Source: Bacillus sp. FJAT-14578
Lineage (GTDB): Bacteria > Bacillota > Bacilli > Bacillales > Bacillaceae_H
DNA: 64,000 bases
Assembly (NCBI RefSeq): GCF_000504165.1
Contig: NZ_KI632507.1
Coordinates: 62,286 to 126,285 of the forward strand
Direction of reading: 5' to 3'
The notes beneath the pieces are model-generated. The model saw only the letters and a list, made by a program, of their open reading frames with translations, did not search any database and had not been told where the DNA came from. Shown here one piece after another: positions 1 through 7,505 of this stretch (the first letter of the stretch is position 1; every line of letters begins with the position of its first letter). A program made the translations under genes and the position numbers.

Positions 1-1
1 T

Positions 2-100
2 CATACCGAAGTGGAAGCAACAGGTGATGAAAAAGACATGAGAACCATTACAACAAATAGGATAGCCGCTCATCACGCATATATGGGTCGTGATCACTAG
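2..100 (+). CDS. 3' end of an unidentified gene (partial)
   Basis: An open frame runs in from the left edge and ends at TAG (98-100), giving 33 residues that end in ...AAHHAYMGRDH. I do not recognise the family from this tail. The hairpin that follows overlaps the stop codon, which fits a real gene end. A chance open frame of this length is possible. Confidence 0.4.
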   Translation, partial: HTEVEATGDEKDMRTITTNRIAAHHAYMGRDH

Positions 101-117
101 ATGAGTGAGCGGCATTT
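65..117 (+). terminator. hairpin terminator overlapping the end of the first gene
   Basis: GCCGCTCA (65-72) pairs with TGAGCGGC (106-113), and an inner stem ATCACG/CGTGAT sits inside the loop. ATTTTAT follows. The stem starts inside the last codons of the partial gene. Confidence 0.45.
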
Positions 118-168
118 TATGTAATCGCTGCTGATTGACAGTTTAATTTATGCGGAAATCAAAGCCGT

Positions 169-843
169 TTAATACGTTTCCACATGCAGGGAATTTCCAT
201 CTTCCCACTCGGCATATAAAACTTGGGAATAGTGTCGGATGCCTTTTTTGTACAGCTCTTTTTGAAGCCATGTTTCATTGAGTCCGCTAAGAGTTAAATT
301 TTCCTTTAAAAGCCGGCCGTCACTAATGAAAGTGATGGGCAAGGCGGGAGGAGTATTTGGCATGTTATGGTCGGCTCTTGTAGGTGTTGCATACTCTGCC
401 TTTTTCAAGACACTTACCGTCCCGTTCGTTTCTAAAATGGCATATTCCACTTCACGTAAGGAAAACGCATCTTTAGCCCGAAGCAAATGCTGAAGTTGGT
501 CAATATCCAAGTGATTTTTCTTCAGTTCATCATATTGAATTTTTCCTTTATGGATGACAAGGGACGGTTTGCCTTCCAAAAAGCCTCGAATCCGAATATT
601 CTTCTGTGTAATGATTTCGGTTGAAAAGATCAGTACCCCCCAAAAAGCCACCGCAAATAAAATTTCAGTCAAACCAATTTCATGGTCATAAAGAGCGTTC
701 CCAACAAGTTCACCGAGCACAAGGGCCGAAATAAAGTCGAAGGTCGTGATTTGGGTAATCGTCATTTTTCCGAGGAACCTCGTTAAAAAAAACAAGCTGA
801 AAAAGCCTACGAACAACTCGAGAGCTATACGTAAAAAATCCAT
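169..843 (-). CDS. DUF421 (YetF/YrbG-type) membrane protein
   Basis: A 224-residue protein of the DUF421 family. Two or three hydrophobic helices lie in the first ~85 residues (LELFVGFFSLFFLTRF; FDFISALVLGELVG; ILFAVAFWGVLIF), followed by a soluble domain with the family stretch GKPSLVIHKGKI and a second half ending in HVETY. The family is thought to sit in the membrane with a cytoplasmic tail; its biochemical role is not settled. The frame is open 39 codons further upstream, but I chose ATG at 843 because TAGGAG lies 7 bases before it and the upstream extension would run through the palindromic terminator at 925-952. It is a single gene, downstream of and in the same direction as the yjcF-yjcG pair, from which that hairpin separates it. 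Confidence 0.88.
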   Translation of the reverse strand: MDFLRIALELFVGFFSLFFLTRFLGKMTITQITTFDFISALVLGELVGNALYDHEIGLTEILFAVAFWGVLIFSTEIITQKNIRIRGFLEGKPSLVIHKGKIQYDELKKNHLDIDQLQHLLRAKDAFSLREVEYAILETNGTVSVLKKAEYATPTRADHNMPNTPPALPITFISDGRLLKENLTLSGLNETWLQKELYKKGIRHYSQVLYAEWEDGNSLHVETY

Positions 844-924
844 ATGCATTCTCCTAATCGGCGTAATTACTATATAGCTTTGTACGGAATGCATCATTTT
901 ATGAATGCAAATCCACGCAAAGAG

Positions 925-952
925 AGAGCCGCGAAAAAATTTTCGCGGCTCT
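925..952. terminator. bidirectional hairpin terminator
   Basis: AGAGCCGCGAAAA (925-937) and TTTTCGCGGCTCT (940-952) form a perfect 13-bp stem with a 2-base loop. It is flanked by T-rich sequence on the plus side and TCTCTTTG on the minus side. It would end leftward transcription from yjcF before the DUF421 gene. Confidence 0.7.
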
Positions 953-1087
953 TTCTTCACAGTTTATTCTGCTTTAATGAGCTTTGCACAGCTATATCTT
1001 AAGCCGCACAAGACCCATGTTTATCCGTATTTTCCATAAATGTAGCGTTTGGTGTTTCGAAAATTTTTGCAGATGAAGGCACATACT

Positions 1088-1513
1088 TTAAGATAATGTT
1101 TTAACCATCGTGACATGCGGAATGCCGGCATCCAAAAACTCGCCCGATACGGTTTCATAGTCGAGTTTTTGATAAAAGCCCTCGGCATGCGTTTGGGCGT
1201 TTAACTTGAGTTTATCCATCCCATGCTGGCGGGCGATATGCTCCATTTCCATCATGATGATTTTACCTGCACCGCTTTTTCGGTGGGAAGGCATGACACA
1301 AACTCGTTCTACTTTTCCATAACCATCTACGATACGGAAGCGCCCTGCTCCGACCGGTTCCTCTGTATCATATAGTACAACGTGTACGGCTTCATCTTCA
1401 TATTGATCAAGTTCCTCTTCAAGAGGAACTTGCTGTTCTTCCACAAATACTTGTTTGCGAACATAAAAAGCATCTTGGAGTTCTTGTTCATTTGATGTTT
1501 GTTTAATGTTCAA
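1088..1513 (-). CDS. yjcF: GNAT acetyltransferase YjcF
   Basis: A 141-residue single-domain GNAT protein matching B. subtilis YjcF in length and place. The GNAT core is visible: the N-terminal helix (RKQVFVEEQQVP), the acetyl-CoA strand VERVCVMPSHRKSGAGKIIMME (motif A, R/Q-x-x-G-x-G/A shape) and a late LNAQTHAEGFYQKLDYE block that pairs with GFYxKLGF in relatives. The substrate is unknown. It lies 5 bases after yjcG and is almost certainly cotranscribed with it. The start is ATG at 1513 with a modest upstream GAAGGAAT-like ribosome site inside the end of yjcG. Confidence 0.92.
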   Translation of the reverse strand: MNIKQTSNEQELQDAFYVRKQVFVEEQQVPLEEELDQYEDEAVHVVLYDTEEPVGAGRFRIVDGYGKVERVCVMPSHRKSGAGKIIMMEMEHIARQHGMDKLKLNAQTHAEGFYQKLDYETVSGEFLDAGIPHVTMVKTLS

Positions 1514-1518
1514 TTTTT

Positions 1519-2031
1519 TTATTCCTTCCCAAAACGAAATGTTTCATAAACAGTCCATGTATCATTATCCAATTGATACATCAAATGGAAACGATCCACT
1601 ACTTCTGAATGGGATACATCCACGAGTTTTAATTGGCTGTATACATCAAGATGTTCATCATCGGAAAGTCCTTGACCGATGGTGATATGAGGTACGAAAG
1701 CATATGGAGATTCTTGTGATAAGCTTCCTGCATGAAGGCGATCATATAAATTTTCTAATGCTTCACTTTTTTCTACTTTAAAATATAGAACATTATTGAC
1801 GGGGGAAAACGAGCTCACTTTCGTTACATTCAAGTTAAAGGGGTCTGTTGCTTTTGCCACCTTTTCTAACTCTTGAGAAATTTCCTTGATTTCGCTTTCT
1901 GATGCTTCAAAAGTTTCCTTTACAGTAAGATGCGGAGCAATCAACGCATAATGTGTATCGTATCGTTTTCGGTACGAATTTGCAGCATCTTGCAATGTTT
2001 TTGACGGAAATATAACAACTCCATATTTCAT
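1519..2031 (-). CDS. yjcG: 2H phosphoesterase / 2'-5' RNA ligase-like YjcG
   Basis: A 170-residue protein of the 2H phosphoesterase superfamily. Two H-x-T motifs are visible, HLT near residue 34 and HIT near residue 115, which form the paired catalytic centre in LigT-like enzymes acting on 2',5' or cyclic phosphodiesters. It matches B. subtilis YjcG in size and in being followed by yjcF. The physiological substrate of YjcG is not known. The start at 2031 is preceded by GAGGAGGAAAACCA, an excellent ribosome site. Confidence 0.93.
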   Translation of the reverse strand: MKYGVVIFPSKTLQDAANSYRKRYDTHYALIAPHLTVKETFEASESEIKEISQELEKVAKATDPFNLNVTKVSSFSPVNNVLYFKVEKSEALENLYDRLHAGSLSQESPYAFVPHITIGQGLSDDEHLDVYSQLKLVDVSHSEVVDRFHLMYQLDNDTWTVYETFRFGKE

Positions 2032-2183
2032 TGGTTTTCCTCCTCGATGGATATGTGGATTGAATTAATTATAACAAATTTTCAAAAAAAACATGTGTTA
2101 TGAATCCTATGCCGCTCATGCAGATAAAAAGCGGAACATAATGAGCGCGTAAATACGGACAAGATGGTGGATGTCCACAAATG

Positions 2184-2921
2184 TTATATGTGCAGCATTT
2201 GTTTGAGTGCCCGTTTTAAATCAGGCTGCCAATATTTCCACTTATGGTCTCCGGAAAATTCTTCGTAAAAGGTTTGGAACTTTCTTTCTGTTAATAAAGC
2301 GTGAAGTTTCCGGTTAGGTGTTAGAAAATCGGAAAATTTCCCGTCTGTCATTTGAACATTCGTTTCATCTTGGCCAATCACGTGATAGAAATCAAGCAGT
2401 GAAGGCTGCTCAAAAGATGAGACTTTATGCAGCACCGCATCATTTACAAATGGCGATTGCATAATGACTTTTCCGAATGTATGAGGATATGTAAGAGCGG
2501 TAAGAAGGGAAGCAGTCCCGGCGAGAGAATCACCTGCTAACACACGTGAGTGTCCCATTTGGTGCGTTGGATAACGCTCGTCTAAAAAAGGTACAAGCTC
2601 ATGCGCTAAAAAACGAATGTACGCTTCATGCTGTTCACCATCGGGATGGTATTTCTTTCTGCGTTCTGTAACAGAAGAGTAAGGAATTCCACAAAAGATG
2701 GTGTTTTGAATCATTTTCTCGTCTAATAGTTCCTCAAAAAGACGGGGAATCCTTCCGAACCTATAATAATCTTGTCCATCTTGAGCAATAAGTAATGAAT
2801 ATTTGTAAAGCGGTGAAAAAGAAGCGGGTAAATAGATCAGCAAGGATATATCTTCCTGCAGTTCTTCACTATACAAAGAGAGTTCTTCTGTTTGCCCCAC
2901 TTTTCTGTTCAAGTAAATCAC
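2184..2921 (-). CDS. yjcH: putative esterase YjcH (alpha/beta hydrolase)
   Basis: A 245-residue esterase of the Esterase_D / enterochelin-esterase fold. The nucleophile elbow AGDSLAG lies near residue 130 (G-x-S-x-x-G form, Ser as nucleophile), preceded by LVPFLDERYPT, typical of the family. A late GDHKWKYW supplies the likely catalytic His. No signal peptide is visible, so it is probably cytoplasmic. Order with yjcG and yjcF is that of B. subtilis. About 150 bases separate it from yjcG, so it may have its own transcript. The ATG at 2921 has AAAGATGAGGTGATT ahead of it. Confidence 0.88.
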   Translation of the reverse strand: MIYLNRKVGQTEELSLYSEELQEDISLLIYLPASFSPLYKYSLLIAQDGQDYYRFGRIPRLFEELLDEKMIQNTIFCGIPYSSVTERRKKYHPDGEQHEAYIRFLAHELVPFLDERYPTHQMGHSRVLAGDSLAGTASLLTALTYPHTFGKVIMQSPFVNDAVLHKVSSFEQPSLLDFYHVIGQDETNVQMTDGKFSDFLTPNRKLHALLTERKFQTFYEEFSGDHKWKYWQPDLKRALKQMLHI

Positions 2922-3136
2922 CTCATCTTTGAAAGCGTTATCTTCATTTTACCATATTGTGAGAAAAATTGTCTGTCTGAAAATTCTCCTATTTCGCTTA
3001 TAGGTGAAAATTATATGAGCCCAAAAACAATATTAGGGGGAACAGGCCTTATTCAAGGAAACAGATAATAGTTATTGGCAGAGGAAACGAGATATGTCAT
3101 TCTATAAGTAAGAATAAGAGAGAAGGGGAGAGGGAA

Positions 3137-3670
3137 ATGAGCAATAACACATTTGTACCGAGCAAGGACATAACGAAAGCGACGTTTTTGGCGCTGGAGG
3201 AGCGCGGTGTATCGATTTTGGACATTGCAGAAATCGTCTACGAAATGCAAGCCCCTTACAACGAAGGATTGACGGTGCAAGAGTGTGCCCAAAGCGTTGA
3301 GCGTGTATTGCAAAAACGGGAGATTCAGCATGCGCTGCTAGTAGGCATCGAATTGGACAAGCTGGCAGAGCAAAAAAAACTATCTGAGCCTCTGCAATCT
3401 ATCGTAGATCAAGATGAGGGACTATTTGGAGTGGATGAAACGATTGCGCTTGGAGCCGTATTGACATACGGAAGCATCGCGGTCACAACATTTGGCCACC
3501 TGGACAAGTGTAAAACCGGCATTATTCATCAGCTGAATGAGAAAAAGGAAAATTGTGTCCATACATTCCTCGATGATTTAGTCGCCAGCGTTGCAGCATG
3601 CGCTGCAAGCCGGATTGCCCATCGCTACCGTGACGAGATGGAGGCTGCAGAAGAAGAGGAAGTCGTTTGA
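3137..3670 (+). CDS. yutG: PgpA-family protein (YutG-like phosphatidylglycerophosphatase A)
   Basis: A 177-residue protein of the Gram-positive PgpA-like family. The C-terminal half has the conserved pattern VTTFGHLDKCKTGIIHQL followed by HTFLDDLVASVAACAASRIAHR, with the acidic pair in FLDDLVA. In enteric bacteria PgpA dephosphorylates phosphatidylglycerophosphate in the membrane; the Firmicute relatives lack long membrane helices, and their reaction is inferred only. An acidic tail (EAAEEEEVV) ends the protein. AGAGGGAA lies 4 bases before the ATG. The gene stands alone and is followed by two hairpin repeats. Confidence 0.8.
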   Translation: MSNNTFVPSKDITKATFLALEERGVSILDIAEIVYEMQAPYNEGLTVQECAQSVERVLQKREIQHALLVGIELDKLAEQKKLSEPLQSIVDQDEGLFGVDETIALGAVLTYGSIAVTTFGHLDKCKTGIIHQLNEKKENCVHTFLDDLVASVAACAASRIAHRYRDEMEAAEEEEVV

Positions 3671-3797
3671 AATAGATAAGCCGATAAACCAGAATGGCGT
3701 GAATAGAGCAAGAATTCATCTCCAAAACAATGTTTATCCCGCATTAACGGGCAGTAAGATCCCCACTTCAAAGCTTAGAATCATCGGAGAAGCTTAA

Positions 3798-3824
3798 GTG
3801 GGGGATGAAGGAAAACCCCCACTG
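3798..3824. repeat. hairpin with CCACTGATGGAAGTTT tail
   Basis: AGTGGGGG (3798-3805) pairs with CCCCCACT (3817-3824), followed by GATGGAAGTTTCCTTT. The 16-mer CCACTGATGGAAGTTT recurs as its exact reverse complement at 52804-52819, again in a hairpin between genes. It may serve as terminator for the PgpA-like gene. Confidence 0.55.
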
Positions 3825-3842
3825 ATGGAAGTTTCCTTTATT

Positions 3843-3935
3843 GAAAGAACCTGTCACTGAATCCGATGTTTATGATGGGGCCTTTCGGGAGGATGACCCA
3901 ATAGAGTTGTTTTTGGCTCTATTGGGTCATCCTCT
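3843..3935 (+). repeat. paired-hairpin repeat, copy 1 (degenerate)
   Basis: Hairpin A (3843-3888) has arms TGAAAGAACCTGTCA and TGATGGGGCCTTTCG, with mismatches. Hairpin B (3890-3935) is a perfect 18-bp stem GAGGATGACCCAATAGAG with its complement. It lies between convergent genes. Its right half codes for the last residues and stop of the GNAT gene on the minus strand. Confidence 0.7.
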
Positions 3936-4410
3936 CTTTTAATTTTAATTGCATAAGGCGGCTGATTGAGTTCATGCCTTGTTTTTCATAAAAACGGATG
4001 GCTTTCTCGTTGAATTCCCATACATTCAGCTGCAAAGCAGAGGCTTTTTGTTTAAGGGCCCATTTCTTTGTTTGTTCAAATAATCCTGAACCGATACCGA
4101 ACTGATGATAGGCTTTTTTCACTCCGAAATAGTCGATAAAGGCCGTACATCGTTCTTCCTCTTCAAAGGGATAGGCTGCATAGAGGAGTTCAACAAATGA
4201 ATAGCCGACGATTAAACCGTTCAATTCCGCTACAATAATGATGTGGTAAGGACTTGAAAGATACGATTGAAACTTGTAAGGAGACATGGAAGGATGGCCG
4301 GGAGGAAACATATCCGGAATGGCGTTTGAATGAAGCTGATCAGATTCATTCAATATAAGCGAAATTCCGGTATAGTCATAAACGGTCGCTTTACGATATA
4401 CAATTGTCAT
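3919..4410 (-). CDS. GNAT family N-acetyltransferase
   Basis: A 163-residue single-domain acetyltransferase. The N-terminus YRKATVYDYTGISLILNE is the usual RxAtxxDxxxI opening. FFGVKKAYHQFGIGSGLFEQ (written DYFGVKKAYHQFGIGSGL) is the acetyl-CoA loop, and LNVWEFNEKAIRFYEKQGM is the classic C-terminal L-x-V-x-x-x-N-x-x-A-x-x-F-Y-x-x-x-G-F signature. The substrate is unknown. I chose ATG at 4410 because GGCGGGG lies 7 bases ahead; the frame is open further upstream without a ribosome site. The last six residues (ERMTQ and stop) are read from hairpin B of the repeat, so the natural end may have been replaced. Confidence 0.85.
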   Translation of the reverse strand: MTIVYRKATVYDYTGISLILNESDQLHSNAIPDMFPPGHPSMSPYKFQSYLSSPYHIIIVAELNGLIVGYSFVELLYAAYPFEEEERCTAFIDYFGVKKAYHQFGIGSGLFEQTKKWALKQKASALQLNVWEFNEKAIRFYEKQGMNSISRLMQLKLKERMTQ

Positions 4411-4539
4411 TCGCATACCCCGCCTAAAAATTTTTAGTGTTTTTTCATCATATGCAACATTCCTTCGAAAGGTTTTTATACATAAAACCTGCCTATTTTC
4501 CCATACTAAGAAACAAATGCAAATGGAGGAGGAATTTGG

Positions 4540-5187
4540 GTGAAAAAGCGATGGAGTTTCCTCATGGCTTCCTTGTTCTTTATTCAACCATTGTCAGTTG
4601 GAGCGGCAGAAGTGGCAGCCATCCCCGACCGCCATATTTCCCTGTATGCGGATGAACAGGGGGGGCGTTATCAAAATTTTGAATTGCATATTGGAAATCG
4701 GACAATGGCCTTTCCAGAGTGGTCAAGCACAAATAGTGCTAGTGCAAAAACAAAGATGCATTTGCTTGATCTAGACCATGATGGAATGGAGGAGATTGTC
4801 GTACTACTTCCGAAAAAACGGGATAAAGCCCTTTATTTGAATGAACCAAAAATATTGAAGATTCATGAAAACGGAGCTTCTGTTGCCGAAGAAATTTTTC
4901 TTAATGATGTCAGGACCGTCTTGCTTCAGCAAGTGAAATATTATCGGGAGGGTAAAGATTTTCATGTCCAGTTGAAAGGGAAAGACGTGCTGAATCTGAA
5001 AAATGAAGCTCAACCGCCGAAGCTGTCGGTCGAATCATTTGTTGTTTATGAAGTAAAAGAAGATCACCTATTGGCTAAGGTCCTGCTTAAAAGTACAAAA
5101 GGAGAATATTTAGGGACGTTTCAAGTCGACTACCAATTTAAAGATACAACTATGGAACCGACTAAACTATCTTTTATAAGACATTAA
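4540..5187 (+). CDS. secreted protein with FG-GAP/VCBS-like segment, unknown function
   Basis: A 215-residue protein starting with GTG at 4540, 7 bases after GGAGGAGG. Residues 1-23 (MKKRWSFLMASLFFIQPLSVGAA) are a signal peptide with a likely cut after AAE or GAA. The mature part carries LLDLDHDGMEEIVVLL (about residues 75-90), the Asp-rich loop pattern of FG-GAP/VCBS propeller blades that bind calcium. The rest is beta-rich without catalytic motifs I recognise. It diverges from the GNAT gene and ends in its own terminator. Confidence 0.75.
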   Translation: MKKRWSFLMASLFFIQPLSVGAAEVAAIPDRHISLYADEQGGRYQNFELHIGNRTMAFPEWSSTNSASAKTKMHLLDLDHDGMEEIVVLLPKKRDKALYLNEPKILKIHENGASVAEEIFLNDVRTVLLQQVKYYREGKDFHVQLKGKDVLNLKNEAQPPKLSVESFVVYEVKEDHLLAKVLLKSTKGEYLGTFQVDYQFKDTTMEPTKLSFIRH

Positions 5188-5214
5188 AAAGCCCTGCATG
5201 CTGGAGGGCTTTTT
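5186..5214. terminator. rho-independent terminator, bidirectional
   Basis: AAAAAGCCCT (5186-5195) and AGGGCTTTTT (5205-5214) form a perfect stem that overlaps the stop of the secreted-protein gene. It lies between two convergent genes and has U-tracts on both strands. Confidence 0.85.
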
Positions 5215-5218
5215 AATG

Positions 5219-5962
5219 TTATAAGGTAATATAAAAATATTTCTGTAATAGGGCGGGAATATCTTGCTCATTTATTTCTTTCTTTCGTCTTTCCTCCCCA
5301 GCCGTAATGATTAAGGTAGTGCCGGATAGCGTTATACGTCCGGTTTCCGTCGCGATCGTCGTCAAGGTTGTCTTCGTAAACGGAGCGTCAAGGGATGTTT
5401 GATTAAATTCACACATTGGAGCGAATTGCTGAAGCTTTTTCTCGTCTGTCGTAAAGCGGTATTTCGTTTTCCATGTTGTTTCTTGCTTTTGTAAGTCATA
5501 CGTCATGCCATCAAGCTGCTCGACACGATAGGCGCCGCTCACATCCTCAACGGTTTCGCCTGTAAGCGGAATCGGCTTGCGGACGGAATCGCCAAATCCG
5601 ACATCTGCAAGATACAGCCGCTTATCGAGATGAACAAGGATGGCGGCATGGCTGTCTTGAAGCGCCCACGACCCGTCTTCCTTTTGAACCGTTGCAGAAA
5701 TTAAATGGGCATCAAATCCAAGCTGTTCCAACAGCCAGCAAAACGATCCGTTCAGCTCATAGCAAAATCCCCCTCGATGATGCTCCACAATCTTTTGATA
5801 AAAGCGCTGAACGTCTAAGAGGATAGGAGTTTTATAAATAACATCCAAATTTTCAAAGGGGATATGAAGCATATGCTGTTCTTGAAGATGATACAAATAA
5901 TCAAGTGTTGCTTCTTTTTTCTTCTCCGCATTGAAACGATTCAAATAAGTCTCTTTATTCAT
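5219..5962 (-). CDS. arylamine N-acetyltransferase
   Basis: A 247-residue NAT family enzyme that moves the acetyl group of acetyl-CoA to arylamines or N-hydroxyarylamines. The signature RGGFCYELNGSFCWLL (about residues 63-78) contains the catalytic Cys. DSHAAILV supplies the catalytic His and LADVGFGD the Asp, completing the Cys-His-Asp triad. Length is normal for the family (about 250-280). GGAGGTGAAAAGGCC lies before the ATG at 5962. B. subtilis has several paralogues (YvcN type); I do not assign one. Its natural substrate in Bacillus is not established. Confidence 0.93.
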   Translation of the reverse strand: MNKETYLNRFNAEKKKEATLDYLYHLQEQHMLHIPFENLDVIYKTPILLDVQRFYQKIVEHHRGGFCYELNGSFCWLLEQLGFDAHLISATVQKEDGSWALQDSHAAILVHLDKRLYLADVGFGDSVRKPIPLTGETVEDVSGAYRVEQLDGMTYDLQKQETTWKTKYRFTTDEKKLQQFAPMCEFNQTSLDAPFTKTTLTTIATETGRITLSGTTLIITAGEERRKKEINEQDIPALLQKYFYITL

Positions 5963-6047
5963 GGCCTTTTCACCTCCAGCATTCCTTGAAAATAGTTTAG
6001 CAAATACAAGAGGCTATTTACTATTTTAAAGAACTATAAAAAGATGA

Positions 6048-6076
6048 TTGACAACAATAGTATTTGAGAATATAAT
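6048..6076 (+). promoter_or_regulatory. sigma-A promoter of tRNA-Val
   Basis: TTGACA (6048-6053), 17-base spacer, TATAAT (6071-6076). Both hexamers are perfect. Transcription would start about 20 bases before the tRNA. Confidence 0.85.
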
Positions 6077-6103
6077 AAGAACAGTTACACAATATCACAT
6101 CAC

Positions 6104-6176
6104 GATTCCGTAGCTCAGCTGGGAGAGCGCTACCTTGACAGGGTAGAGGTCGCTGGTTCGAACCCAGTCGGAATCA
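6104..6176 (+). tRNA. tRNA-Val (anticodon GAC)
   Basis: The acceptor stem GATTCCG (6104-6110) pairs with CGGAATC (6169-6175). D arm TAGCTCAGCTGGGAGAGC, anticodon stem CTACC/GGTAG with loop TTGACAG (anticodon GAC at 6137-6139) and the T arm with GGTTCGAACC are all intact. The discriminator is A. CCA is not encoded (AT follows), so CCA-adding enzyme is needed. It is a lone tRNA with its own promoter and terminator. Confidence 0.96.
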
Positions 6177-6187
6177 TACGAAGAGAG

Positions 6188-6229
6188 AAGCCGTAAATCC
6201 TTGATACATAAGGGTTTACGGCTTTTTGT
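6188..6229 (+). terminator. terminator after tRNA-Val
   Basis: AAGCCGTAAATCC pairs with GGGTTTACGGCTT and is followed by TTTGTTTT. It begins 12 bases after the tRNA. Confidence 0.85.
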
Positions 6230-6467
6230 TTTATTATTTTAAATAGAGTCTATTTCTGTATTTTTTATGTGAGGCAAGGAAGTTTAAGACCTCGTAAATG
6301 AAAGATGTTTAGTTATGAGAAGCAAAGAAAAAATGATAAGAAGTCCGAAGTAGTCAGAGAATGATAAAAAGACTCTAAAATCCCATTTTTTTATACCCCC
6401 ATAATACATTTTGGTCTTTCGTATTCTTTTATGATTACGATTATACGAAAAACATGAGGGGAATTAT

Positions 6468-7142
6468 ATGAAATCAGTAACCAAGGGAGCCCTTGCCATG
6501 GTATTAGCGGGATCTGTTACATTTGCTGTCACCAACACTTTGTTAGGCGATCAAATTTCTAATCTATTAACAGGAGAAAATGCTTTAATTAGATCCGGAG
6601 AGCTGAAAAAAGAGGATGGCATCAGCCAAGCAGAAAAAACGGTGAAAGATCAAATGCAAACAACCAATGTGAAAGGCGGTCAAACCAAGCTTTCTTATGA
6701 TGTTCCTGCTTCCGAAGAGGCTTTTAACAATAGAAGCAAGAGTAATACAATAAATCTTGCTAGTACGAATAAGACAACAACCAAAACGCCTGCCGTAGCA
6801 ACGAAACCTGCGATTAGCACAAAAACACTAACGGCAACGACTACACCTAAACCGACGAGAACTAATACAACAAATGCAACGCCAGCTGCATCAACGAAAC
6901 CTGCGGCTAGCGCAAAAGCACCAACGACAACGTCTGCACCGAAACCAACGGGAACTAACACAACAAGTGCAACGCCAACGCCTGCGGCACCACCGAAAAC
7001 GACTACACCTACACCGGTGGAAACTAATACAACAAGTCCCATCACAACCACAACCAATCATGGACAAGAAGTCTCTCAAGCTGCAAAAGAAAAGGCTGCG
7101 AGCCGTCAGGATACAAAAGAAAACAATGGAAAGAATATGTAA
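6468..7142 (+). CDS. secreted/anchored Thr-Pro-Ala-rich repeat protein
   Basis: A 224-residue protein with an N-terminal hydrophobic segment (MKSVTKGALAMVLAGSVTFAV, signal or anchor). A charged stretch of about 60 residues follows, then a low-complexity region from about residue 85 to 200. That region is built from an imperfect ~32-residue unit: TKPAISTKTLTATTTPKP-TRTNTTNATPAA, then TKPAASAKAPTTTSAPKP-TGTNTTSATPTP, then a shortened third unit. Thr+Pro+Ala dominate, as in wall-spanning or glycosylated linkers. The tail is charged (KEKAASRQDTKENNGKNM) and there is no LPxTG motif. GAGGGGAATTAT precedes the ATG. I do not recognise a family; function is unknown. Confidence 0.7.
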   Translation: MKSVTKGALAMVLAGSVTFAVTNTLLGDQISNLLTGENALIRSGELKKEDGISQAEKTVKDQMQTTNVKGGQTKLSYDVPASEEAFNNRSKSNTINLASTNKTTTKTPAVATKPAISTKTLTATTTPKPTRTNTTNATPAASTKPAASAKAPTTTSAPKPTGTNTTSATPTPAAPPKTTTPTPVETNTTSPITTTTNHGQEVSQAAKEKAASRQDTKENNGKNM

Positions 7143-7154
7143 TCTTTTCAAAGA

Positions 7155-7262
7155 GGAGGGTGTCTCAAAAGGGGAAAATTACCCCTTTTGAGACACCCTC
7201 CACAAACTGGACCGTCATTGAAACCCAGCAATACCGAGACTTTGGTTGACGGTCCAGTTTGT
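7155..7262 (-). repeat. paired-hairpin repeat, copy 2 (inverted, divergent arms)
   Basis: Hairpin B (7155-7201) is GGAGGGTGTCTCAAAAGG with a perfect complement. Hairpin A (7202-7262) has perfect 16-bp arms ACAAACTGGACCGTCA and TGACGGTCCAGTTTGT. The A arms differ from the other copies outside the CCGTCA core, so this is a subfamily. It directly follows the Thr-rich gene. Confidence 0.7.
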
Positions 7263-7325
7263 ATAAAACAGAAAAAATCATTTTTTGAATTTTTAGGGCA
7301 GCCCCTTTTTCATAAACAAAAAACA

Positions 7326-7476
7326 GGCTGTCCCATAAGTCCTAAACAGAACAAAGAAATTATTTTTTACTGAAAGGGCCCGTCACGAAATCCTTGATTA
7401 CACTGGATTTTCATGACGGGCCCTTTCAGGGTGATAACTCAAAAGGTATGCTTTTTATACCTTTTGAGTCATCACC
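7326..7476 (+). repeat. paired-hairpin repeat, copy 3 (full length)
   Basis: The left flank GGCTGTCCCATAAGTCC (7326-7342) and CTAAACAGA precede an A/T tract. Hairpin A (7370-7429) has 16-bp arms CTGAAAGGGCCCGTCA / TGACGGGCCCTTTCAG with an inner AAATCC..GGATTT stem. Hairpin B (7430-7476) has arms GGTGATAACTCAAAAGGTAT. It fills the gap between convergent genes. Confidence 0.75.
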
Positions 7477-7505
7477 AATGCAAAGATTTGATTCAATATC
7501 TTCCT

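Noticed and set aside
1017..1060. 12-residue minus-strand mini-frame (MENTDKHGSCAA)
   Set aside because: No ribosome site and too short to support.
6695..7151. Long minus-strand and alternate-frame open frames across the Thr/Pro-rich gene
   Set aside because: They mirror the repetitive codons of the plus-strand gene (for example long Val/Gly runs), have no ribosome sites, and conflict with the better-supported gene.
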